From NCBI GenBank assembly GCA_913053665.1, contig CAJXGR010000239.1, forward strand, positions 1-5,247: a DNA stretch of 5,247 bases, written 5' to 3'. This DNA is from an uncultured Spirochaetia bacterium. Its GTDB lineage: Bacteria; Spirochaetota; UBA6919. A model generated the notes under the pieces. That model made no database searches and was not told the DNA's origin. It saw only the letters and a program-made list of their open reading frames with translations. Positions 1 through 5,247 of the stretch are shown one piece after another (position 1 is the first letter of the stretch; each line of letters opens with the position of its first letter). A program made the translations under genes and the position numbers.

Positions 1-92
1 ACATAATGAATCAAAGTTTATCATCCTATCGGGAACTTGATTTTTAACGCCCCCTTAACTTATTCCAAGCTCACGTTATTTAAACTTCATTT
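1..92. other. Intergenic DNA with no supported feature
   Basis: This is the region downstream of the small membrane protein. I found no hairpin followed by a T-run, no open frame of interest and no RNA gene. An imperfect pairing of CAAAGTTTA (13-21) with AACTTGA (35-41) is too weak and its loop too long to call a terminator. Confidence 0.5.
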
Positions 93-392
93 TTACTGCT
101 TCCGTTGGATTCCAGCACTCACCAGATACAAGATCCAAATCAGGATGATACTTCCCAGAATAACAGCAAAGATCTCTATTTCAAAGTGAGTATGAAAATA
201 ATCCCCAATATGAAAATAATCCCTAAGCCATTTAATGGGTACTTTAAACAGAAATTCTCCAATGATTCCCCCAATAATGCCTATAGTGAGAGTTCCATAT
301 ATTTTACCAATAAACGATCGACCCATGATAAAGTAAAAAGCAACGCCTAAAAGACTGCCTACAAGCACATGAATCAATAATGTTTCTATCAT
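93..392 (-). CDS. Small three-helix membrane protein, GlsB/YeaQ/YmgE-like (transglycosylase-associated family)
   Basis: The 99-residue product has three hydrophobic segments, at about residues 3-23, 29-49 and 71-93. The glycine-rich second segment (GIIGGIIGEFLF) is the pattern typical of the GlsB/YeaQ/YmgE family of small inner-membrane proteins, often linked to stress responses but biochemically poorly defined. This assignment rests on motif resemblance, not a search. I start it at the Met at 392 rather than the in-frame Met at 410. AAAGGA lies 6 nt before the 392 ATG, whereas nothing like a Shine-Dalgarno precedes 410, and the six extra residues (MLKGIG) look like the translated ribosome binding site. 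The loop between helices 2 and 3 (about 50-70) is longer than usual and carries a duplicated DYFH motif encoded by an 18-bp tandem repeat. It ends in a basic tail (QRKQ). The 268-bp gap from accD and a candidate promoter suggest separate transcription. Confidence 0.72.
   Translation of the reverse strand: MIETLLIHVLVGSLLGVAFYFIMGRSFIGKIYGTLTIGIIGGIIGEFLFKVPIKWLRDYFHIGDYFHTHFEIEIFAVILGSIILIWILYLVSAGIQRKQ
191..226. repeat. Tandem duplication of an 18-bp unit inside the small membrane protein gene
   Basis: Units 191-208 and 209-226 match at 17 of 18 positions, and the first 15 bases (TATGAAAATAATCCC on the plus strand) are identical. The period of 18 keeps the frame, giving DYFHIG followed by DYFHTH in the protein, in the loop between predicted helices 2 and 3. 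Near-identity at silent positions indicates a young slippage or duplication event rather than conserved protein repetition. Confidence 0.9.
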
Positions 393-398
393 ACCTAT

Positions 399-404
399 TC
401 CTTT
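399..404 (-). promoter_or_regulatory. Ribosome binding site deciding the start of the small membrane protein
   Basis: On the minus strand AAAGGA is followed by 6 nt and then the ATG at 392-390. This spacing is near optimal. The site lies inside the longer reading frame that begins at 410, so it argues for the shorter 99-residue product. Confidence 0.65.
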
Positions 405-465
405 CAACATTTAAATGAGTGAATCAAAGATTTTCTATTTAATTATTTTGTTATTCTCCCGAACC

Positions 466-471
466 ATTATA
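466..471 (-). promoter_or_regulatory. Candidate -10 element upstream of the small membrane protein gene
   Basis: The minus strand reads TATAAT exactly here, in an AT-rich intergenic stretch. A start of transcription about 7 nt downstream would give a leader of roughly 65 nt before the ATG at 392. There is no good -35 hexamer at 16-18 nt upstream (best is TTTATG or TTTTAT near 488-494). An exact TATAAT also arises easily by chance in DNA this AT-rich, so this is a suggestion only. Confidence 0.35.
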
Positions 472-493
472 TGAAACTGTATAAGGACATAAA

Positions 494-613
494 ATGACAT
501 ATCTATTCTCTTTTCTTTCATCCATCCATTCCAGGTTGGGACAAATTGAATATCATATACAAAAACTTAAGCGTGACAAGTTCTTCCTGGAACTCAGCAT
601 GAGAGAGGATTAA
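494..613 (+). CDS. Possible small protein of 39 residues, unknown function
   Basis: This short open frame runs opposite to the flanking genes. It begins with ATG preceded by AAGGA at 483-487, with a 6-nt spacer, which is the best Shine-Dalgarno arrangement in the gap. The product starts with a short hydrophobic stretch (MTYLFSFLSSI) and continues as a charged, probably helical segment rich in Lys, Arg, Glu and Phe, ending in MRED. It resembles no family I know. It diverges from the small membrane protein (101 bp between the starts) and converges on accD (47 bp between the stops). I see no convincing promoter or terminator for it. A 39-codon frame can occur by chance in AT-rich DNA, so the ribosome binding site is the main support. 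Confidence 0.38.
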   Translation: MTYLFSFLSSIHSRLGQIEYHIQKLKRDKFFLELSMRED

Positions 614-660
614 TTAAATCCAATCAATGGCTCATCCTTGACACAATCTCTTAAACCCTT

Positions 661-1503
661 TTAAGAAAAGAAATGAAGCAGTTGAGCCAACTGATTCTTA
701 AGTTCCTTTCGCCCCACAATAAAGTCTATAAATCCATGTTCTAAAAGAAATTCCGAACTTTGGAATCCATTAGGCAGCTTTTGTTTAATGGTTTGCTCAA
801 TAACTCTAGGGCCTGCAAAACCAATGAGAGCATTGGGTTCAGCAATAGTAATATCACCAATCGATGCAAAACTCGCTGTCACTCCACCCGTCGTGGGATC
901 CGTTAAAACAGAGATGTATAAAATCTTTTCATCGGCTAACTTGGTGAGTGCTGAACAGGTTTTAGCCATCTGCATTAATGAATAAACACCTTCCTGCATT
1001 CTCGCCCCTCCAGAACAGGACACAATGATCAATGGGATTCTCTGTTTAATGGAGTTTTGGATGGCCCTGACAATCTTTTCACCAATGACAGAACCCATGC
1101 TGCCGCCAAAAAACGAAAAGTCCATCACACAAAGTTCAGTTTTTATGCCATGGATTAATCCTGTTCCAGTCACAATCGCATCCTTTAACCCTGTTTTCTT
1201 CTGCGTTTGGATCAATTTGTCCTGATATTTTTGCCCTAGATTCTCAAAACCAAGAGGGTCCACTGAACTAAGATTTTTATCATGTTCTTGAAAGCTTCCT
1301 TGATCTATAAGTAGTTGTATCCGTTCTTTAGAGTTTAAGCGATAGTGGTAGCCGCATCTAGGGCAAACCCTAAGATTTTCTTCCCATTCTCTATTATAAA
1401 TGATTTCCTTACAGTTAAAACATCGTGTCCACAGTCCTTTTGGTTTTTCTGTTCGGTGATCGGGAGCTTTAAGCCCATATTTAGGTTTATTAAACCATGC
1501 CAT
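661..1503 (-). CDS. accD: Acetyl-CoA carboxylase carboxyltransferase subunit beta
   Basis: AccD pairs with AccA in an A2B2 cytoplasmic enzyme that moves the carboxyl group from carboxybiotin on AccB to acetyl-CoA, making malonyl-CoA for fatty-acid synthesis. The 280-residue length is normal for the family. The N-terminal zinc ribbon is intact: Cys28, Cys31, Cys47 and Cys50 in the C-X2-C-X15-C-X2-C spacing. The crotonase-fold body follows. It has the two glycine pairs expected to form the oxyanion holes, in SGGARMQEG (about 164-172) and in PTTGGVTASFA (about 203-213), and the late GFAGPRVIEQT motif (228-238). The ATG at 1503 is supported by AGGA 8 nt upstream and by the conserved MAWF opening. 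The cyclase stop lies 15 nt before this start, so the two genes probably share a transcript. AccA is not in the window. No frameshift or missing motif is seen. Confidence 0.97.
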   Translation of the reverse strand: MAWFNKPKYGLKAPDHRTEKPKGLWTRCFNCKEIIYNREWEENLRVCPRCGYHYRLNSKERIQLLIDQGSFQEHDKNLSSVDPLGFENLGQKYQDKLIQTQKKTGLKDAIVTGTGLIHGIKTELCVMDFSFFGGSMGSVIGEKIVRAIQNSIKQRIPLIIVSCSGGARMQEGVYSLMQMAKTCSALTKLADEKILYISVLTDPTTGGVTASFASIGDITIAEPNALIGFAGPRVIEQTIKQKLPNGFQSSEFLLEHGFIDFIVGRKELKNQLAQLLHFFS

Positions 1504-1511
1504 ATCGTTGA

Positions 1512-1515
1512 TCCT
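1512..1515 (-). promoter_or_regulatory. Ribosome binding site of accD
   Basis: AGGA on the minus strand lies 8 nt before the accD ATG. A second AGGA at 1517-1520 overlaps the TAG stop of the cyclase, so termination of one gene and initiation of the next fall within about 20 nt, an arrangement that allows translational coupling. Confidence 0.7.
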
Positions 1516-1518
1516 ATC

Positions 1519-4500
1519 CTATTCATTAATCCCTAAAAGTTCATAAATCTTGACAGGTTTTTCTTTCCCTTTTACCCTGATCAAGTCTAATTCACGACAG
1601 ATTACCATATCTTTAACCATCTCATAAGTGTATTCTGTTATAATAATCTCTGTTGTATACATCTTATTCACTCCTTCTACACGAGACCCCAAGTTTACAT
1701 TGTCCCCCATAATAGTGTAGTCCATACGATTGACGGATCCCATATTCCCAACGATCATATTACCAGAGTTTAATCCAATACCAATATTTATATGCAGTTC
1801 AGGAGGCCAGTTTGCATTCATTTTATCGAGTTGTTCCATCATTTCCAAACTGGCCTTACAGGCCAAAAGAGCATGATTTGGAATATCCAAAGGAGCTCCC
1901 CAAAATGCCATGATGGCGTCTCCAATGTATTTATCCAGCGTCCCCTTGAACTCCTGGAGAATACGTGTCATCTCGGTGTAATATTCGTTAAGATGAGAAA
2001 CCAGAGCTTGAGGGTCAAGGCCTTCTGATAATTTTGTAAAGCCCCTTATATCAGAAAATAAAACAGTGAGTGTTCTGCCTTCCCCCCCTAATTCCAGCTT
2101 TTTGGATGTATTAATCAACTGATGAACTAGATCCGGACTCACATACTTGGAGAACATCCCTTTGATTTTACGTTTTTCTTTTTCTTCTGTGACAAGCTTA
2201 TAGATCATTAGCCCTATAAATGTGGTTATTATGGTCAATATCCCACCCAATAAGGGTATATCCAGTTTTTGATCTGGGAAAATATAAAATATGTTTGATC
2301 CCGTGTAAACGACCAAGAATATGAAAAAGAATAGAAACCCCCTTAAAATGGAAATCCTGGGCAATGTGAAGCCTAATAAGACAGCCAGTGATAAATTGAT
2401 AGAAGAAACATAAGACAATGTGAAGCCATTATTTACTACGTCTAATAGACTGGGCAGGAAAAATACAGCAACCAGACCTATTACACCAGCTTTTACAGCA
2501 GGTAAAAGCTCTTTCTTTACTATAAAGTAATAAAATAGACCTACCAAAAGACCAATGATCCCGGGGATGAGTAAAATAGTGATCAATGTGGGTTGATAAG
2601 TTTTTTGTGTGACTTCTAGACCGGGTATCTGGAATAAAACATTGGGGAGACTATGGATAAAATCTTGTTCAAAAACAGTGTAAAGAGCGTTTGCGTGGAT
2701 TTCGATTCCATAAAGAGTGCCATAAGGTGTTGTAAAATAATCTTTTCCCTCACCAAGGCCAGCGGATGTATTAAAACCTATGCAAACTACCTTGTTTTTA
2801 AAATACTCCCATTCAAAGGATGTGGGATCCCCTGTAACAGGATTGGCTAAACCACGACTAAACATCATATACTTTCCAAAGTCGGGATGCTCGAATGAAC
2901 CATCCTCTCCCTGAAAGTTAATGGTAACCCGACCTAATTTATCTATTGGAATAACGATATCTCTCTCTTTGATCCTATAAGAGTTTAAAGTATTTCCTTT
3001 TACATTTATCTTTCTTTTATCTTCTGGAATGGAGACTAGGGTGTAAAGCACATTTTTACTATCTAACCTTAACAGATCATTTGAAATCCCTTTCAATATT
3101 TGTTCAAATTGAGATATGGTGATTTTTGCAAACTTATTTTTTTCCAACTCACGCAATATAGCAAGTATAGTACTGTAGTAATATTTTTCACTATCGTTAT
3201 CTTCAAAGTAATTCATTAACTCTTCAATAATTATACTGGTAATAAGAATATTATTACTATATTTTAAAATGTCCTTAGGATTATTAATCTTAATGATATC
3301 TTTGTCCCATTCCAATATCTTATTCTCTTTGATTTTATTACTTTTTAAAACTTTGACTATGATATCTTCTGAAAGTTCAGTCTTTTCTTTGAGATATTTA
3401 ATCACCCTGTCTTTGGCTAGTGTGTAATAAACTGGAGTACCCCTTTTTTCTGACGCAACAGCAAAGTTTATTAATGTGGTAATACATCCAATATTTTGAG
3501 CGTATAATCTGGCTGAAGCGTATTGGACAGATTTTAGAATCTCAGCAATCTTTAATTTCTTATTTAATGTCAAGTTGTTTTTATTTTGCATGATATAAAT
3601 GTTTTTGGCCTTTGAATACGAATAAACTTCTAAAATAAAAGCTTTCTTCTCTGGGTCACTTAGCTTGTTTAATACTTCATTTTTAAAAATCGGGGCCTTG
3701 AATTGACCGGGTATTGAAGCAAATGTATTAAGGGCCTCAAAATTGGGAATATCTAATTTGCCGATGTTAATCTCAGAGTAATCAATCAATTTCTTCTTTT
3801 TTAAATCATCCAAAATCTTTTTAGCTAATTTCTGATCCACTTCAAACTGATTCTTCAACTCCCTATAAAAATCATCAATACTTTCTGTGCCGTCACTAAA
3901 CTCCACCCAACTCGTAAGATAGTTGACGGAGTCCTTTATTTTGCCGTCTTGTTCATCTCTAACACTTTTCAAAAGCTCAGATTTATTAAGTATCTCTAAT
4001 ACAAACGTTGCATGGGTTGTTTCAGTATAATTTGTAATAAGTTTAATTTTTGTAAGCAATTGGAAGAGTTGGTTCATTTCAGACTGATTCATATTACTTT
4101 CTTTTGCAAAATTCTCTTTGTCAAAAAGAACATCCTTATAAGTTTTTATACCGTCCAAGCCATCTAAAAATTGAACTCCTTTCTTCTTGGAATCCTCAGT
4201 ATTTTCATCCTTTTTCTTGACAATATGTTTTATTATTTCATGTTCCTGAGTTATTTGCTTATAATAAGCTTCTAATATCGATAGATTTAATGTCCCAAAT
4301 TTCTGACTCTCAACAATAAAGAAATCAGAAAGTTTTGTAACGGAAGTTTCTGTCATAGAGTTCAGGAAATCGATAATTTCTTTTTTAAAGATAGAATCTG
4401 TGATTTCAAAGTTTAATTTATTCTTTTTATATTTATTTTCTAATACCTTCTTAAGTTGTTGATCTTTCACCAGCTCTTCCACTACTTTTTGATAGTCAAG

Positions 4501-5247
4501 TTCAACTGGACCCTTTTTTCCAGCTTTAGTAACAAGTTTTTCTATAACCAGATCCATGAAAGGATCAACAAATTCAGTCCATCTATATTTTTTAATCTGG
4601 TCATCTTCTTCAATTCTTGTTTGCACCGTTGTATCTGGCTCTTGTTTTTCTATAGTTGTTTCTTCCGTCCCCTGTATTGACTGGTTCACCTCATCTTTAG
4701 CTTTTGTTGCATCTGGATTATCCTGACCAGGTCTTGACTTTTGCTTCTTTTTAACTTTCTGACCCTTTTTCCTAACAGGTTTACTATCCTTTTTCTCTTT
4801 ATTATCAGGATCGTTCTCTTCTTTTATTTGATCCTTATCGATTTCCGCAGTACTATCCAAAGAAGTTTTATCTTTCATCTCTTCCACAGGATTAAAATAT
4901 TGTTGGAGAGTCCCTTGTTTAAACCCTGTCCTGATATAGTTAATTCGTTTTCTTATCGTTGCTTTTTTTAGAGTTAAAGTTTTGCCCAGCTCAACTTCGA
5001 TATGTTTCTGGATTATTTTTTTGAAATCACTTGATTTTTTGATATCGTAAAACTTCTTGAGAATCAGGGTTAAGTCAATTGTCGGGATATAAATTGGACG
5101 ATCCATAAGACGCTCATCGTAGATTTTCCAAATTAATGGCATCTTTCGTATTTTCCCATCAGGCTCCTTTCTAACATTGGCTGGACCAACTCCGGTCATA
5201 CTTTTCATTATATTTAATAGAGGGGGCTTAACATCAAGGCCTATAGG
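1519..5247 (-). CDS. CHASE2-sensor class III adenylate/guanylate cyclase with a giant insertion in CHASE2 (5' end outside the window)
   Basis: This membrane receptor enzyme is predicted to make cAMP (possibly cGMP) from its cytoplasmic C-terminus in response to an extracytoplasmic signal. Residues are numbered from the in-frame Met at 5208, but that Met is not the start. The frame stays open for 13 more codons to the edge, no Shine-Dalgarno precedes it, and the upstream residues (PIGLDVKPPLL) continue CHASE2. CHASE2 core spans the edge to about 84, with VGPANV then PDGKIRKMPL, and resumes at about 743-855 with IPIDKLGRVTINF, VVCIGF, TTPYGTLYGIEIHANAL. About 660 residues are inserted between. 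Hydrophobic segments lie near 873-897, 904-922, 933-950, 954-975 and 984-1004; an odd number places the cyclase in the cytoplasm. A linker (MFSKYVSPDLV) leads to the cyclase domain at 1042-1205. Its metal-binding Asp1053 and Asp1097, substrate-choosing Lys1093 and Thr1165 (class IIIb pattern, favouring ATP), and Asn1172 and Arg1176 are all present. Activity is therefore plausible. The signal is unknown. Confidence 0.93.
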   Translation of the reverse strand, partial: PIGLDVKPPLLNIMKSMTGVGPANVRKEPDGKIRKMPLIWKIYDERLMDRPIYIPTIDLTLILKKFYDIKKSSDFKKIIQKHIEVELGKTLTLKKATIRKRINYIRTGFKQGTLQQYFNPVEEMKDKTSLDSTAEIDKDQIKEENDPDNKEKKDSKPVRKKGQKVKKKQKSRPGQDNPDATKAKDEVNQSIQGTEETTIEKQEPDTTVQTRIEEDDQIKKYRWTEFVDPFMDLVIEKLVTKAGKKGPVELDYQKVVEELVKDQQLKKVLENKYKKNKLNFEITDSIFKKEIIDFLNSMTETSVTKLSDFFIVESQKFGTLNLSILEAYYKQITQEHEIIKHIVKKKDENTEDSKKKGVQFLDGLDGIKTYKDVLFDKENFAKESNMNQSEMNQLFQLLTKIKLITNYTETTHATFVLEILNKSELLKSVRDEQDGKIKDSVNYLTSWVEFSDGTESIDDFYRELKNQFEVDQKLAKKILDDLKKKKLIDYSEINIGKLDIPNFEALNTFASIPGQFKAPIFKNEVLNKLSDPEKKAFILEVYSYSKAKNIYIMQNKNNLTLNKKLKIAEILKSVQYASARLYAQNIGCITTLINFAVASEKRGTPVYYTLAKDRVIKYLKEKTELSEDIIVKVLKSNKIKENKILEWDKDIIKINNPKDILKYSNNILITSIIIEELMNYFEDNDSEKYYYSTILAILRELEKNKFAKITISQFEQILKGISNDLLRLDSKNVLYTLVSIPEDKRKINVKGNTLNSYRIKERDIVIPIDKLGRVTINFQGEDGSFEHPDFGKYMMFSRGLANPVTGDPTSFEWEYFKNKVVCIGFNTSAGLGEGKDYFTTPYGTLYGIEIHANALYTVFEQDFIHSLPNVLFQIPGLEVTQKTYQPTLITILLIPGIIGLLVGLFYYFIVKKELLPAVKAGVIGLVAVFFLPSLLDVVNNGFTLSYVSSINLSLAVLLGFTLPRISILRGFLFFFIFLVVYTGSNIFYIFPDQKLDIPLLGGILTIITTFIGLMIYKLVTEEKEKRKIKGMFSKYVSPDLVHQLINTSKKLELGGEGRTLTVLFSDIRGFTKLSEGLDPQALVSHLNEYYTEMTRILQEFKGTLDKYIGDAIMAFWGAPLDIPNHALLACKASLEMMEQLDKMNANWPPELHINIGIGLNSGNMIVGNMGSVNRMDYTIMGDNVNLGSRVEGVNKMYTTEIIITEYTYEMVKDMVICRELDLIRVKGKEKPVKIYELLGINE
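1594..2085 (-). other. Class III nucleotidyl cyclase catalytic domain of the CHASE2 protein
   Basis: The domain opens with RTLTVLFSDIRGFT, followed by LDKYIGDAIMAFWGAP and DYTIMGDNVNLGSRVEG, the three hallmark blocks of class III cyclases in the right order and spacing. The two metal Asp residues, the Lys/Thr purine-selecting pair and the Asn/Arg transition-state pair are all kept, so there is no sign of a degenerate, regulatory-only domain. The domain works as a homodimer in this family. Thr at the second purine-selecting position is the class IIIb form, usually an adenylate cyclase. Confidence 0.93.
2983..4956 (-). other. Insertion of about 660 residues splitting the CHASE2 domain
   Basis: This part of the cyclase gene encodes about residues 85-742 (numbered from Met at 5208). 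It lies between VELGKTLTLKKA and DIVIPIDKLGRVTINF, which in ordinary CHASE2 proteins are separated by only a short loop. The first part (about 105-205, bases 4896-4594) is a low-complexity linker rich in Lys, Glu, Asp, Thr and Pro. The remainder (about 206-740) looks mostly helical, is rich in Lys, Ile, Leu and Asn, has a single cysteine (575) and no membrane-length hydrophobic segment. It should thus stay on the same side of the membrane as CHASE2, presumably the periplasm. The reading frame is intact throughout. I recognise no known domain. The boundaries are approximate to about ten residues. Confidence 0.75.

Noticed and set aside
393..410. Upstream ATG at 410 as start of the small membrane protein
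   Set aside because: No Shine-Dalgarno precedes it, and the extra codons contain the AAAGGA that fits the ATG at 392.
448..485. Promoter for the small plus-strand ORF (TTGTTA with TATATG or TATAAG)
   Set aside because: The spacings are 14 or 26 nt, outside the usual range, and a start from TATAAG would remove the ribosome binding site.
606..620. Hairpin GGATT-AATTA-AATCC as a terminator between the small ORF and accD
   Set aside because: The stem has only 5 bp with an AT-rich loop and no following T-run on either strand.
788..1536. Plus-strand and alternate-frame open frames across accD
   Set aside because: They overlap accD, whose family motifs are complete in the other strand/frame, and show no family features themselves.
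2983..4956. Insert as an intein
   Set aside because: There is no Cys/Ser at the entry junction, no His-Asn at the exit and no splicing blocks; the host is a sensor loop rather than a catalytic site.
2983..4956. Insert as a transposon or IS element inside the gene
   Set aside because: The reading frame is continuous through it. I see no terminal inverted repeats, target duplication or transposase motif.
4456..4971. Plus-strand open frames rich in Phe and Leu opposite the cyclase insert
   Set aside because: They are the complement of Lys-rich codons (AAA/AAG read as TTT/CTT) in a clearly coding minus-strand gene, so they are shadows.

Overview
The window is a stretch of bacterial chromosome with minus-strand genes throughout. 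It carries the 3' part of a very large adenylate/guanylate cyclase gene, then accD, then a small membrane-protein gene. One probable small ORF on the plus strand lies between the last two. The DNA is AT-rich and the proteins are rich in Lys, Ile and Asn. A CHASE2 sensor joined to a class III cyclase, with CHASE2 loop wording I associate with Leptospira-type proteins, suggests a spirochaete or another diderm bacterium with many cyclases. This taxonomic guess is weak, because no rRNA or other marker is present.

Layout in transcription order (right to left). From 5247 to 1519 runs a receptor-type cyclase, cut by the right window edge. It reads: second quarter of CHASE2, a huge insertion of about 660 residues, the rest of CHASE2, several membrane segments, then a cytoplasmic class III cyclase domain with all catalytic residues present. 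After only 15 nt comes accD (1503-661), the zinc-ribbon beta subunit of acetyl-CoA carboxyltransferase. It has its own Shine-Dalgarno sequence and is probably co-transcribed with the cyclase. A 268-bp gap (660-393) follows. It holds a possible 39-residue plus-strand ORF with a strong ribosome binding site (494-613) and a candidate promoter on the minus strand. Then comes a three-helix GlsB/YeaQ-like membrane protein (392-93) containing a recent-looking 18-bp tandem duplication. Bases 1-92 hold nothing I can support.

Functionally, accD is core fatty-acid synthesis. The cyclase would turn a periplasmic or envelope signal into cAMP (or cGMP). The small membrane protein resembles stress-associated envelope proteins. 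Nothing shows that these act in one pathway beyond the tight cyclase-accD spacing. The most unusual element is the insertion that splits the CHASE2 sensor domain. It has a charged linker of about 100 residues followed by about 540 residues of helical sequence with possible repeated small modules, and I recognise no family in it.
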